A stretch of DNA of 64,000 bases from Maricaulis sp048270265 (GCF_048270265.1 NZ_JBLWTD010000001.1:248001-312000), one strand, 5' to 3'; shown: positions 51,032 to 60,948, counted from the first letter of the stretch. Made by a program: numbers and translations. The notes: generated from the letters alone by a model not told the origin.

Positions 51032-51976
51032 TCAGTCCCAGGCCTCGCGCTCCGCATCGGCGATATCGGCGAGCTGGTCGACACCGGCCGCGGCGATGCG
51101 CGCCCGGCGAATGCCCTGCTGGGCCCGGTTGTTCAGCGAGGGGTCGAGTTCCATCACCCGATAATAATAATTCTCGGCGGCGCTGGTATCGCTCACCAGT
51201 TCCGAACATATCCCCAGATTCAAAAGCAGACCGGCGCTGTTGGGCTCCAGCGCCTCGAGCGCCCCCCATTCCTGGCAGGCATCGTAGACGGCATCGTTCT
51301 GGGCCAGGTCCGTGGCGTATTCGAAGGCGGGGCGATTGGCTTCGCTGACGGTGTCTGAATTGGTGAAGAAGGCGGCGGTGAACTGTTGATTGTGCGGCGC
51401 CACATCAAGCAGGACAGCGCTGGCGATGCCCTGGGCGGCCTGGTATTCCAGCTGACCATAGGTGCGCGATGCCGCCTGGCCGGGACACCAGCTGTCCTGG
51501 GCGCGATTGCGGTGATCACGGGAATAGACGATGAGGCCGGTGCGGGCATCGACCAGATCGATCTGGGCTGCGAGGTCGACATAATAGCGCGTGCAGGTCA
51601 CCTCGCGGTTGACGCGGGAGCCGCAGCGATCATCGCCGGAGCGGACGCAAACCGATTGCGTGGTCTGGTAGTATTCTTCCTGGCGGCGGTCATTGATCAT
51701 GCGGCCACCGTAAAGACCGTCGGCACGGCGTTGGTCGCGGACCACGCTGAAGAAAGGCTGTCCGTCCAGCGTGTGGCGGCCCAGCGCGGTTTCGAGCGCA
51801 TCACGCACGGCGTTGCCGCCGCGGCCGCGCAGGTCTCCGACATAAACGACGCGCAACAGCGAGGCCTCGGGATAACGGGCCGGTGCAACGACCGAGACCG
51901 GGACGGTGGTCGCGCAGGCACCGAGCATGAGTGCCAGACCGAGTGCGCAGGCGCGGAGCATCGTATTGGGCGGCAT
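51032..51976 (-). CDS. Lipoprotein with tetratricopeptide-like C-terminus
   Basis: The product from the ATG at 51976 has 314 residues, with lipobox LALMLGACATT. The first part (ASLLRVVYVGDLRGRGGNAV, ETALGRHTLDGQPFFSVV) resembles exported curli-type CsgG/LpoB-like domains. A Cys-rich strip VCVRSGDDRCGSR...CTRYYVDLAAQ could form disulfides. The C-terminus has TPR-like helices (GALEALEPNSAGLLLNLGIC, YYRVMELDPSLNNRA). No firm family. AGGGGA precedes the start; the longer frame to 52069 is not supported. Confidence 0.7.
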   Translation of the reverse strand: MPPNTMLRACALGLALMLGACATTVPVSVVAPARYPEASLLRVVYVGDLRGRGGNAVRDALETALGRHTLDGQPFFSVVRDQRRADGLYGGRMINDRRQEEYYQTTQSVCVRSGDDRCGSRVNREVTCTRYYVDLAAQIDLVDARTGLIVYSRDHRNRAQDSWCPGQAASRTYGQLEYQAAQGIASAVLLDVAPHNQQFTAAFFTNSDTVSEANRPAFEYATDLAQNDAVYDACQEWGALEALEPNSAGLLLNLGICSELVSDTSAAENYYYRVMELDPSLNNRAQQGIRRARIAAAGVDQLADIADAEREAWD

Positions 51977-52382
51977 GGTCATTCCCCTGAAGTTTTCCAG
52001 CATGGCTGTCTTGGCAAAAAGGTTAACGGGTATTGGCGTCAATGCAACGGCTGATGGGACGGCGGGCATCGCGAGTCCTGTGCGCCTGGCCCCCTGCGCG
52101 ACAGGCGAGGCGGGGCCATGCCGGTCTTGCGAAATGACTTGCTGCCGCAGCCTATCCGTGGGAGAGGGCAGGTAACATGCCGTGCGTAGATGATGTGAAT
52201 CTCATCGACGGCGTGTGTTGGCGAGATTAACTGCGTATCGATCCCAGCCAAACCAGACGTGCCGCTTGCGGCACACCGACATGGCGGCTGTTCTACGCAA
52301 GCTTCCTCGATGCAAACACGGCGTCGTACGCGGCGGGCCCTTGGCCTGCGCGACGGACGCCTATTATGAAAGCGTGCCCCCC
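51977..52382. other. 406-bp divergent gap with long leader of the helicase gene
   Basis: No protein gene of normal size is visible. The gap has a hairpin GTGCCGC-TT-GCGGCAC at 52259-52274 and a 17-codon frame at 52177-52230 (MPCVDDVNLIDG at its start) with GGCAGG upstream. A long leader is common for cold-induced DEAD-box genes; the short frame may be chance. Confidence 0.4.
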
Positions 52383-54137
52383 TTGACCAAGTTTACCGAT
52401 CTCGGCCTTGCCGAGCCTATCCTTCGCGCCCTGACCTCGGAGGGCTATGAAAGCCCCACCCCGATCCAGGCCGAATTCATCCCCGAAATGCTGGCCGGCC
52501 GCGATCTCGTTGGTATCGCCCAGACCGGGACCGGCAAGACCGCCGCCTTTCTGCTGCCCATCCTCAATGGCCTGGCCGCGGCGAGCGGACCGGTTGACCC
52601 GAAATGCTGCCGCGCCCTGATCCTGACTCCGACCCGCGAGCTGGCGGCCCAGATCGAACAGGCCATTCGCGCCTATGGCCGGCATGTGCGCTTTTCCGTC
52701 GCCCTTGTGGTCGGCGGTTCCAAGCCGTTTCCGCAAATCCGTGCCCTGTCACGCGGTGTCGATATCGTCGTCGCGACGCCGGGACGGCTGGTCGATCATA
52801 TGGATTCCGGAGCGATCAAGCTCAACCAGACCCGCACCCTTGTTCTCGACGAGGCGGACCAGATGCTCGATCTCGGCTTCTTGCCGGCGGTGCGGGACAT
52901 TTCGGCCAAGCTGAACTTCAATCGTCAAACCGTTCTGACCTCGGCGACCATGCCGAAACAGATCAAGGCCCTGATCAAGGATCTGCTCAAGGATCCCAAG
53001 CATATCTCCGTCGCCGGACAGTCGCAGCCGATCGAGGCGATCGACCAGCAGGCGATCCTGTGTAACCGCGAATCCAAGCGCTCCCTGCTGCTCGACATCC
53101 TGTCGGCGCAGGATATGACCCGCGGCATCGTGTTTACGCGCACCAAGCGCGGCGCCGACCGGGTGCACGAGCATCTCGTCAAATACGGCCTCAACGCCAA
53201 GGCGATCCATGGCGACAAGTCGCAGGGGGAACGTACGCGGGCACTGGACGGCTTTCGCCGCGGCAAGGTGAAAATCCTTGTCGCTACCGATGTCGCCGCG
53301 CGCGGTATTGATGTCGACAATATCTCCCATGTCGTCAATTACGAGCTGCCCAATGTGCCGGAAGCCTATGTTCACCGCATTGGCCGCACTGCCCGGGCCG
53401 GCAAGACGGGGGTGGCGATTTCCCTCGTCGATGGCACGGAGAAGCATTATCTGCGCGATATCGAGCATCTGATCGGCACCACCATCCCGAAGGTCGCGGC
53501 CGGTCATGTTGTCGAGCTCGAGGGCGATGAGGCCGACGCCGCCGTACCGACCAAACCGCGTCCCAAGCCGGTCAAGCGGGCCTTCCAGGCCCAGACCGTC
53601 GCTCGCGATGGTGACGGGGCCCGCAAGACGTCCCGTCCTGCGCCGCATGGCAAGCCCGCTGGGTCTGCCCGCGACGGCGAAGCGTTCAAGCGCCGTGATG
53701 GCGCTCCGCGCGCTGAGGGCCGGCCGGGCAGCCGCGGCAAGTCCGCCGGTGGCGCTCGCTCCGGAGAGGCCTTCAAGCAACGCGACGCCGGGCCAGGCCA
53801 GGGCGGACGCCCGGAGCGGGGCCGTTCGGAACGCGCACGCCCGGAGGGGGCCCGGCCAGAGCGTGCCCGGGTCGAGCGTGACGGTGCGCCGCGCGGCGAG
53901 GGCCGTCCGGCCTCCCGTGGCAAATCCGCTACCGGTCCCCGCGATGCCGACAAGCGGGAGGATCGCAGGCCGGCAGGGCATGGCAAGCCGGGCCGTGATG
54001 GTGACAAGCCGCGCTCCAAGGGTGGTTCGCGCCCCCAGGGACCTGCGGGCAAGGGCAAGGTGTCGCGCGGCGGGGAAGGCAAGATCTTCAAACCACGTCG
54101 GCCCGGCAGCCGGCCGCCGTCAGGGCGTTCGGCCTGA
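52383..54137 (+). CDS. DEAD-box RNA helicase with repetitive basic tail
   Basis: The product has 584 residues from a TTG start (family starts align at LTKFTDLGLAEPILRAL); a GTG at 52374 is the alternative. The core motifs are GYESPTPIQ, AQTGTGKTAAF, PTREL, TPGRLVDH, DEADQMLDLGF, SATMP, ARGIDVDNISHV and HRIGRTARAG. From about residue 400 the tail is Arg/Gly/Lys-rich with three imperfect copies of a unit like RDGAPRAEGRPGSRGKSAGG, a probable RNA-binding or condensate-forming region. It likely acts in ribosome maturation or cold growth, as RhlE-type enzymes do. Confidence 0.9.
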   Translation: MTKFTDLGLAEPILRALTSEGYESPTPIQAEFIPEMLAGRDLVGIAQTGTGKTAAFLLPILNGLAAASGPVDPKCCRALILTPTRELAAQIEQAIRAYGRHVRFSVALVVGGSKPFPQIRALSRGVDIVVATPGRLVDHMDSGAIKLNQTRTLVLDEADQMLDLGFLPAVRDISAKLNFNRQTVLTSATMPKQIKALIKDLLKDPKHISVAGQSQPIEAIDQQAILCNRESKRSLLLDILSAQDMTRGIVFTRTKRGADRVHEHLVKYGLNAKAIHGDKSQGERTRALDGFRRGKVKILVATDVAARGIDVDNISHVVNYELPNVPEAYVHRIGRTARAGKTGVAISLVDGTEKHYLRDIEHLIGTTIPKVAAGHVVELEGDEADAAVPTKPRPKPVKRAFQAQTVARDGDGARKTSRPAPHGKPAGSARDGEAFKRRDGAPRAEGRPGSRGKSAGGARSGEAFKQRDAGPGQGGRPERGRSERARPEGARPERARVERDGAPRGEGRPASRGKSATGPRDADKREDRRPAGHGKPGRDGDKPRSKGGSRPQGPAGKGKVSRGGEGKIFKPRRPGSRPPSGRSA

Positions 54138-54312
54138 CGGCTGACGCGTGCCACTGCGGGCGGGTCCGGCGGCGTCGGCCGGGGCCGCGCGCAACATTTG
54201 GTGGCCTAATGCGAGCGTTTCAGGCTTAATCGCGGTCCCCGATTCGGCAGTGAGGCCGTTGCGGGGCCCGTCTCGCAGAGGCGCATTGCCCCCCTGAACA
54301 AGGAAATCCACC

Positions 54313-54516
54313 ATGTCCGTCGCCCGTATCACTGAAATCTCCTCCACCTCCTCGAAAAGCTTCGATGAAGCCGTCCGCAAGGGTATCGAACGCGCCAGCA
54401 AGACGCTGCGCAATATCCGCGGCGCCTGGGTCAAGGAACAACAGGTCATCGTCGAGGACGGCAAGCTCACCAAATTCAAGGTGAACCTTCTCGTGACCTT
54501 CGAACTGGAAGACTAG
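54313..54516 (+). CDS. Dodecin family flavin-binding protein
   Basis: A 67-residue protein that assembles into a hollow dodecamer binding flavins. The sequence starts MSVARITEISSTSSKSFDEAV and has the strand/helix pattern RGAWVKEQQVIVEDGKLTKF with the flavin-stacking Trp in GAWVKEQ. Length matches the family. The ATG follows AAGGAA. It ends near the convergent patatin gene, with a hairpin between. Confidence 0.93.
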   Translation: MSVARITEISSTSSKSFDEAVRKGIERASKTLRNIRGAWVKEQQVIVEDGKLTKFKVNLLVTFELED

Positions 54517-54573
54517 TTCGAGCCGGACGACCGGTCCTGCGCCTCGTCGCGCCGAACCTGTCGCCTGCATACA

Positions 54574-54604
54574 TGGTCCGGGGCACTTCGTGTGCTCCGG
54601 ACCA
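54574..54604. terminator. Hairpin between dodecin and patatin genes
   Basis: TGGTCCGGGGCAC and GTGTGCTCCGGACCA form a 12-13 bp stem with one mismatch around TTC. There is no T run. It likely serves both convergent genes. Confidence 0.55.
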
Positions 54605-54621
54605 CGTGTATCCGGGGATGG

Positions 54622-56901
54622 TCAGAAGGGCCGCCCCACGAACAGATACAGGGATTGCCGCCCGGTGTCGGCGCGGCCATAGGCCATATACACCGGGCCG
54701 AGCACGGTGTCGGCGGACAGGAAGACACTGCCGGCAAGCGTGATGTCCGAGCTGCTGACCAGATCGCGGTCAGCCCAGACATTGCCGCCTTCAAGCGAAA
54801 CACCGGCATAGAGCGGCACACCGAAGGCCTGGGTATTGGCGGCGTTGAGGCGGCGGCGGTAGACCAGACGTCCGAGCGCAAAGCTCTCGCCGATCAATTC
54901 CTCGTCCTTGTATCCCGACAGGCTGAACAACCCGCCCAGCCGGTAGAGCGAGTCCAGCGGCATGACCCCGGACAGGTTGGAGCCGGCATCCAGTTGCATG
55001 ATCACCGTGTCGGCGCCGCGCGACCAGGCCTGCATGGCGTGGGCTTCAAGGCTCTCGAAATCGGCGCTGGCGCCGAGGGTTTCGCGCGCGACTGACAGTT
55101 GCGACGACAAACGCATCCCTTCAGTCGGGAAGAAGGCGTTGTCGAGCGTGTCGATCCCGGCCGACAGATTGATCTGGCCGATATCGATATCGACCTCGTC
55201 CGGTGTCGCATAACCCTCTTCCAGCGAGGCCTGGCCGGTGCCGCGCTGATAGCCGATCCGGACTTCCGCCGGATAGTCGAACTGCCAGCCGGCATCGAGC
55301 TGGGCCTCGGCATAGGTGGCACGATAGGAGCCGGTCCGGAAACCATCGGCGCGGTAGCGAGGGATATTGCGGATCACGAAATTGGCCCGCGGCGCGACGA
55401 AGAGATTCTGCGACGTGTCGAACAGTTTGAACATTTCTGCGGAAAGCCCGAAACGGTCACCGAACATGGCGTCGATGCGGATTTCCGAGCCATAGGGGTC
55501 GATTGGCAGCGAACGGTATTCCAGGGAAATCCGGTATTCCCCATCACCATCGAAATCATTCTCGAGGGTCACTCCGACGCGGATATTGGCGATGTCATCG
55601 GGTCGGGCATCGGCATTGATGACCAGCGCCGTTGCCTCGCCATGCCGTGCAAGCTCGTAGGAGACCTGATCAAACGCGCCCAGGCCGTAGATCGTCGCCA
55701 GGTCGTCGGCCAGGGCATCGACGTCGAGCGGCGCGCCGGTGCGTTGGGAAATGTGGTCAAGCAGGAGTTCGGAACTCAGGCGCGAGCTGTTGTGGATCTG
55801 GACCTCGTCGATCTCGGGGACCGGCGGCGCGACGAGGGGGGTGTGATGGGTCTGCAGGGCCTGCAAACGGTCGAACACCTCGTTGGCCGCGAGTTCACCG
55901 GCCGCGATCAGCTCTTCCCCGCGGGTGAAGTCCCCGGCGGTCAGATCGCCCTGGCTGACCTGGATCAGAATATCCTGCGGGCCGAGCAGGGCCAGCTGTG
56001 CGGTTTCGTTGGACAGGACCAGCAGCGTCATGGACTGGGTGAGCAATTCCACACCGGTGCGCAATTCCTCGGCCGTGAGCAGGCGGCCCTGGACGGCGAC
56101 GACGATGATGATGTCGGCGCCCATCGCCTGGGCGATATCGACCGGTATGTTCTTGCTCAGCCCGCCATCGACCAGCATTTGACCGTTGATCTCCTCCGGC
56201 GGCAGCGCTCCGGGCACGGCCATCGAGGCGCGCATCGCCATGGCCAGGTCGCCTTCGCTGAGGCTGACCGGCGCGCCGGTCGCGATATCGGTCGCGACAG
56301 CGCGGAACGGGATCGGCATATCGTCGAAAGATCCACGGCCGGGATTGCGAACCAGATTGCGCAGGGCAAGATTGAGATTCTGGTCATTGATGAAGGCGCG
56401 CGGCAGGCGCAGACCGTACCGGTCGAGGTCGAAACTCAGCTCGGCGGGAAAGTCTTCCTCGATGCGGCGGCGGCGGTAGGACTGGGACCGGCGCGGCGGA
56501 TCGGCGCTGAAGACGCGTGTCCAGTCCAGCGAGAGCACGGCCTCTTCCAGCTCGGCCGCCGAATAGCCTGACGCATACAGGCCGCCGACGATGGCGCCCA
56601 TTGATGTGCCAACGACGAGGTCAGGCTGGACACCGGCGCGTTCCAGCGTCGCGATGGCGCCGACATGGGCAATGCCCAGGGCGCCGCCGCCGGACAGGAC
56701 GAGCGCGATGCGTGGATGATTGCAGGGCGCGGGCGCCGGATTGCAGCGCGTCCAGCGATTCGGTTCGGTGACCGGCGGGGGCAGGGTCATCAGGCCGTCA
56801 GCATAGTCGGCAGTCTGGGCGGCCGCGGCCGCGCCGGCCAGCGCCAGGCCGGCAGCCAGCACCATCCGGAGACCATGCCCGATGTCTGAAATCACGCCCA
56901 T
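54622..56901 (-). CDS. Patatin-type phospholipase with outer-membrane barrel (type Vd)
   Basis: A 759-residue secreted lipase. A signal peptide (VLAAGLALAGAAAAAQT) leads to a patatin domain with oxyanion loop SGGGALGIAHVG, nucleophile elbow GTSMGAIVG and the Asp of the dyad in LVDGGLSKNIP. Residues about 370-430 resemble a POTRA domain, and the remainder is a 16-strand BamA/Omp85-like barrel. This order matches PlpD-type Vd autotransporters, which expose a phospholipase at the surface. The C-terminus (SLYLFVGRPF) is a typical beta signal. Confidence 0.9.
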   Translation of the reverse strand: MGVISDIGHGLRMVLAAGLALAGAAAAAQTADYADGLMTLPPPVTEPNRWTRCNPAPAPCNHPRIALVLSGGGALGIAHVGAIATLERAGVQPDLVVGTSMGAIVGGLYASGYSAAELEEAVLSLDWTRVFSADPPRRSQSYRRRRIEEDFPAELSFDLDRYGLRLPRAFINDQNLNLALRNLVRNPGRGSFDDMPIPFRAVATDIATGAPVSLSEGDLAMAMRASMAVPGALPPEEINGQMLVDGGLSKNIPVDIAQAMGADIIIVVAVQGRLLTAEELRTGVELLTQSMTLLVLSNETAQLALLGPQDILIQVSQGDLTAGDFTRGEELIAAGELAANEVFDRLQALQTHHTPLVAPPVPEIDEVQIHNSSRLSSELLLDHISQRTGAPLDVDALADDLATIYGLGAFDQVSYELARHGEATALVINADARPDDIANIRVGVTLENDFDGDGEYRISLEYRSLPIDPYGSEIRIDAMFGDRFGLSAEMFKLFDTSQNLFVAPRANFVIRNIPRYRADGFRTGSYRATYAEAQLDAGWQFDYPAEVRIGYQRGTGQASLEEGYATPDEVDIDIGQINLSAGIDTLDNAFFPTEGMRLSSQLSVARETLGASADFESLEAHAMQAWSRGADTVIMQLDAGSNLSGVMPLDSLYRLGGLFSLSGYKDEELIGESFALGRLVYRRRLNAANTQAFGVPLYAGVSLEGGNVWADRDLVSSSDITLAGSVFLSADTVLGPVYMAYGRADTGRQSLYLFVGRPF

Positions 56902-57052
56902 ATCCGTATCCTGTCTCAGGTCGAGGCGAGCCCGCCACCCCCTTGTTTGGGGAGCTGCGGCCCAAGGTCAAGAGCTCGCTTGCGCGATCACGTCTTGCCC
57001 CCGGCCGCTATTCACCGCACCTTTCCGGCGAAGTTGTGGCTTGGGGGCCGAT

Positions 57053-58762
57053 ATGCGCATCATTTTTCCAGTGATTTTCGGGTTGGCACTCGCTGCCTGC
57101 AGTGGTCCGGCAGAGCCACCGGCACGGCCGGAGCCGGACGCATCGACGCTGCGGGTGCTCGGGCAGGGTGAGGTGGTCGGTTTTCGCACCGCGCGCGGCG
57201 CCGATGCCTGGCGCGGGCTGGCCTTTGCGGCGCCTCCGACCGGTGATTTGCGCTGGCGCGCCCCGCGCGCCGTCGGCCAGCACGAGGGCGTGTTTGAGGC
57301 GCTGGAATCATCGGGGCGCTGTCCCCAGATCACCAATGGCTATGATGCTGGTCTCGAACCCGGCCAGCTGATCGGCGCTGAGGATTGTCTCTATCTCGAT
57401 ATCTACGCCCCGCCGGGCGCGGCCGGGCGTGATCTGCCGGTGATGTTTTTCATTCATGGCGGCGCCAATACCTGGGGCTATGCGGCCCAGTATGACGCCT
57501 CTCAGCTCGCGCTTGACCAGGATGTGATCGTGGTCGTGACGCAATACCGGCTGGGACCGTTGGGCTGGTTTGCGCATCCGGCCTTGCGCGAGGACGCCCT
57601 GGTGCCCGCAGACGCGGCCGCGAATTTCGCCTTGCTCGACCAGATCGCCGGCCTCGCCTGGGTCCGGGACAATATTGCGGCGTTTGGCGGTGATGCCGGG
57701 CGGGTGACGATTTTCGGCGAGAGCGCCGGGGCGCAGAATGTTCTGGCCCTGATGGCCTCGCCTCTGGCCGATGGCCTGTTCCATCGGGCGATCGCCGAGA
57801 GCGGCACCATGCGCAGTGTCTCGCTGGCCCGCGCCGAGGGCACCGAGCCCTTGCCCGACAGTGCGCTGGACGAGATCGCAGGGATAGAGGCCGCCGCGCA
57901 TTTTGCCGGAGCCGCTGCGCCGGCCTCGGCACTGCGCGCCGCCCCGCTTGATGCCATCTTCAACGCCTATGGCGAAGCAGACATGCCGCGCGTGATCGAG
58001 GATGGCGTCACCTTGATGAGCGGTGGCATGCGCGCCGCCTTCTCGGATCCGACCCGTGATTTCGTGCCGCTCATCACCGGCACCAATCGGGATGAGTACC
58101 GGCTGTATCTCGCCTTCGATCCGGAGTTCACCAAGACGACGCTGGGCGTGATCCGCAACCGGCGTGATCCGGCGCGTTATGTGGCGATGGGCGATATCGG
58201 CGCCCGGCTGTGGCGGATGGACGGGGTTGATGATGCCGCCAACCGGCTGCTGGCATCAGGTCATGATGAGGTCTGGGCCTATCGCTTTGACTGGGACGAG
58301 GGGGGCACGCTGCTCTTCACCGACACCGGTGCCCTGCTCGGCGCCGCCCACACCATGGAACTGCCGTTCGTGTTCAATGACTTCTCAATTCTCTACGGCG
58401 ATATCAGCAAGGTCTTGTTCACCACCGACAACGCCGCTGGCCGTCAGGCCGTGGCCGAGGCAATGGGGGCCTATTGGGGAGCCTTCGCCCATGCCGGCGA
58501 TCCCAATGCCGGCAATGAAGACCGGCTGGAATGGCCAAGCTGGGAGGCGGGCGGCCGTCTGATGCGCTTTGACTCGCCGGCGGATGGCGGTCCGGAAATC
58601 CTGACCGGCAGCGATGACTGGGACAGCCTGCCGCGGGAGATCCTCGCCAATGATGATCTCACCCGGGCCGACCATTGTGCGATCGCGGATGTTGCCGTGA
58701 TGCGCGATGTCGGCGCCGGTGAACGCATGCGCCAGACCCTCGGCTGCGCAACGGTGGAGTGA
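57053..58762 (+). CDS. Type B carboxylesterase lipoprotein
   Basis: A 569-residue esterase with lipobox GLALAAC (Cys about 16). The domain starts GFRTARGADAWRGLAFAAPP and has EDCLYLDIYAPP, the nucleophile Ser in FGESAGAQNVLALM and the His in GAAHTMELPFVF. These are periplasmic or surface esterases of broad range. ATG at 57053 (GGGGG upstream) chosen; the frame opens earlier without signal. It is divergent from the patatin gene, 151 bp apart. Confidence 0.88.
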   Translation: MRIIFPVIFGLALAACSGPAEPPARPEPDASTLRVLGQGEVVGFRTARGADAWRGLAFAAPPTGDLRWRAPRAVGQHEGVFEALESSGRCPQITNGYDAGLEPGQLIGAEDCLYLDIYAPPGAAGRDLPVMFFIHGGANTWGYAAQYDASQLALDQDVIVVVTQYRLGPLGWFAHPALREDALVPADAAANFALLDQIAGLAWVRDNIAAFGGDAGRVTIFGESAGAQNVLALMASPLADGLFHRAIAESGTMRSVSLARAEGTEPLPDSALDEIAGIEAAAHFAGAAAPASALRAAPLDAIFNAYGEADMPRVIEDGVTLMSGGMRAAFSDPTRDFVPLITGTNRDEYRLYLAFDPEFTKTTLGVIRNRRDPARYVAMGDIGARLWRMDGVDDAANRLLASGHDEVWAYRFDWDEGGTLLFTDTGALLGAAHTMELPFVFNDFSILYGDISKVLFTTDNAAGRQAVAEAMGAYWGAFAHAGDPNAGNEDRLEWPSWEAGGRLMRFDSPADGGPEILTGSDDWDSLPREILANDDLTRADHCAIADVAVMRDVGAGERMRQTLGCATVE

Positions 58763-58865
58763 GCCCCGGTGCATGGTCGTCATGCAGCCTGCGGCATTGA
58801 TTGCGCTGGCGGGCGGTGATTGAAATCGACGCGCCCCGCTTTGGGCAGCCGAGGGACAAGCGCGC

Positions 58866-59732
58866 ATGACATCGCCTGAATACCGTGAGTTTGAGCTGGC
58901 TGACGGCGTTATGTCGGCGCGTGTCTGGCCTCATGCGGGGGCGCCGGTGATGGTGTTTGCCCACGCCAACGGGTTTTGCGCCCGTGCCTACGACCAGATG
59001 CTGACGCCACTGGCGGACCGGTTCGAAATCATCGCCGTGGATTTGCGTGGCCATGGCCGCACCCGCCTGCCGACCGATCCGGAGACCCATCGCAGCTGGG
59101 ATATCCTCGCCGCCGATTTGCGCGCTGTCTATGATCAGCTGCCACAGCCACCGGCGCTGCTGGCCGGTCATTCCATGGGGGCGATCAGCACTTTGCTGGC
59201 GGCGGCGCAGATGCCGGACAGCCCGACCCTGGCCCTGGTCGAGCCGGTGGTTCTGCCGTTGAGCTTCAGCCTGATAGCCCGCTGGCCCTGGCACAACCCG
59301 CTCAAGGGGCGGTTCGGGCTCGCCAAGCTTGCCCGCCGCCGTGCGGATGGTTGGCCCGACCGGGCCGCGGCGGCGGATCGCTATCGCCGCCACAAGGCGT
59401 TTGCCAGCTGGGCGCCCGGCGTGCTCGAGGATTATCTCGCTGACGGACTGGTGGAAGACGCCAATGGCGTGCGCCTTGCCTGCAACCCGCAATGGGAGGC
59501 TGCCAATTACGAATCGCAGGGCCATGACGTGTTGCGAGCGGCGCGCGTGGTCGGCGGCCGGGCGCATGTCCTGCGGGTCGAGCACGGATCAACCGTGGTC
59601 AATCGTGCCGGACTCGAGCGGCGCGGCGTGAAGATTGACGACATGAACGGGGTTGGCCATCTGGCCCCGATGGAAGCGCCGCAGCGGGTTGCGGCCTGGA
59701 TTGTCGGCGTGGCTGATGCGGCGGCGGTGTGA
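58866..59732 (+). CDS. Alpha/beta hydrolase
   Basis: A 288-residue cytosolic enzyme. The fold is indicated by FAHANGFCARAYDQM, AVDLRGHGRTRLP, nucleophile elbow AGHSMGAISTLL and a late His in MNGVGHLAPMEAP. The substrate is unknown. The ATG follows GAGGGACA. The 265 bp after it contain the probable promoter of the nuo operon but no gene. Confidence 0.88.
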   Translation: MTSPEYREFELADGVMSARVWPHAGAPVMVFAHANGFCARAYDQMLTPLADRFEIIAVDLRGHGRTRLPTDPETHRSWDILAADLRAVYDQLPQPPALLAGHSMGAISTLLAAAQMPDSPTLALVEPVVLPLSFSLIARWPWHNPLKGRFGLAKLARRRADGWPDRAAAADRYRRHKAFASWAPGVLEDYLADGLVEDANGVRLACNPQWEAANYESQGHDVLRAARVVGGRAHVLRVEHGSTVVNRAGLERRGVKIDDMNGVGHLAPMEAPQRVAAWIVGVADAAAV

Positions 59733-59997
59733 GCCGGTTGCGCCGCCATGTTTGCGCGGCTTTCCACACCCATATTTGAGACCCGTTCGCAACTGCCCGG
59801 TCAAACCTCCCCATCTGCCGCAATCACTGAAATTACGCCGCCTTTTGCCCTTGCCCCTGACGCCGGTGCGATCTAGCTTCCGCGCCAAATCGGGCAGGGG
59901 GCTGTCGTGGTGTTTCGATTCGTCAATTTGATGATCGGGCACTGGAAACCCGGCGGATACCGGCCCGGTATCGGACGCAAACTGGCGAGGCCCGGCA

Positions 59998-60366
59998 ATG
60001 GACGCGTTGCTTCTCGACTACCTGCCTATCTTGATCTTCTTCGGCATCGCGGCAGCGCTGGGTGTAGGCTTTATGGCCGCCGCCTTCGTGATCGCGCCCT
60101 CGAATCCTGATCCGGAAAAAGTGTCGACCTATGAGTGCGGCTTCGAAGCCTTCGATGACGCGCGCATGAAATTCGACATCCGCTTCTACCTCGTCGCCAT
60201 CCTGTTCATCATTTTCGACCTCGAAGTGGCCTTCCTCTTCCCGTGGGCGGTATCGCTGCGCGAGAGCCTGGGTCAGTTCGAATTCTGGTCGATGATGGTC
60301 TTTCTCACCGTGCTCACCATCGGCTTCATCTATGAGCTGAAAAAAGGCGCGCTGGATTGGGAATGA
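59998..60366 (+). CDS. nuoA: NADH-quinone oxidoreductase subunit A
   Basis: A 122-residue membrane subunit of complex I with three helices: LPILIFFGIAAALGVGFMAA, FYLVAILFIIFDLEVAFLFP and a last one at MVFLTVLTIGFIYE. The loop KVSTYECGFEAFDDARMKFD is the family signature and lies near the quinone path. It starts the nuo operon; nuoB follows after 4 bp. Confidence 0.96.
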   Translation: MDALLLDYLPILIFFGIAAALGVGFMAAAFVIAPSNPDPEKVSTYECGFEAFDDARMKFDIRFYLVAILFIIFDLEVAFLFPWAVSLRESLGQFEFWSMMVFLTVLTIGFIYELKKGALDWE

Positions 60367-60370
60367 AGCC

Positions 60371-60937
60371 ATGACCTCAGACCTCACCCCCCATGCCGGC
60401 CAGGCCGGCCGTGCGACAGTGCCCGGCTATGATCCGAAGGCGCACGACCCCTTCTTCGACGGTGTCTCCGACGCGCTCGCTGACAAGGGCTTTGTCGTCG
60501 CTGCCGCCGATGATCTCGTCACCTGGGCCCGTACCGGTTCCTTGATGTGGATGACCTTCGGTCTGGCCTGTTGCGCCGTCGAGATGATGCAGGCGTCGAT
60601 GCCGCGCTATGACGTGGAGCGTTTCGGCTTCGCACCGCGCGCCAGCCCCCGTCAGTCCGATGTGATGATCGTCGCCGGCACCCTGACCAACAAGATGGCC
60701 CCGGCCTTGCGCAAGGTCTACGACCAGATGCCCGAGCCGCGCTATGTCATCTCGATGGGCAGCTGTGCCAATGGCGGCGGGTATTATCATTATTCCTACG
60801 CCGTCGTGCGCGGCTGTGACCGCATCGTGCCGGTCGATATCTACGTGCCCGGTTGCCCGCCCACCGCTGAAGCCCTCGTGTACGGAATTCTGCAATTGCA
60901 GAAGAAGATCCGCCGCGAAGGCTCGATCGAGCGCTAG
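60371..60937 (+). CDS. nuoB: NADH-quinone oxidoreductase subunit B
   Basis: Carries cluster N2, the last iron-sulfur centre before quinone. The 188 residues have the four Cys of N2 in GLACCAVEMM, GSCANGGGYY and VPGCPPTAEAL. Its place between nuoA and nuoC and its length are normal. Confidence 0.97.
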   Translation: MTSDLTPHAGQAGRATVPGYDPKAHDPFFDGVSDALADKGFVVAAADDLVTWARTGSLMWMTFGLACCAVEMMQASMPRYDVERFGFAPRASPRQSDVMIVAGTLTNKMAPALRKVYDQMPEPRYVISMGSCANGGGYYHYSYAVVRGCDRIVPVDIYVPGCPPTAEALVYGILQLQKKIRREGSIER

Positions 60938-60948
60938 GAGAGGACGAG

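Noticed and set aside
52177..52230. 17-codon upstream frame before the second helicase
   Set aside because: The ribosome site is only moderate and the peptide has no feature; kept only as a note in the gap entry.
55099..56571. 490-codon plus-strand frame opposite the patatin gene
   Set aside because: Antisense shadow; the minus-strand product has complete domains.
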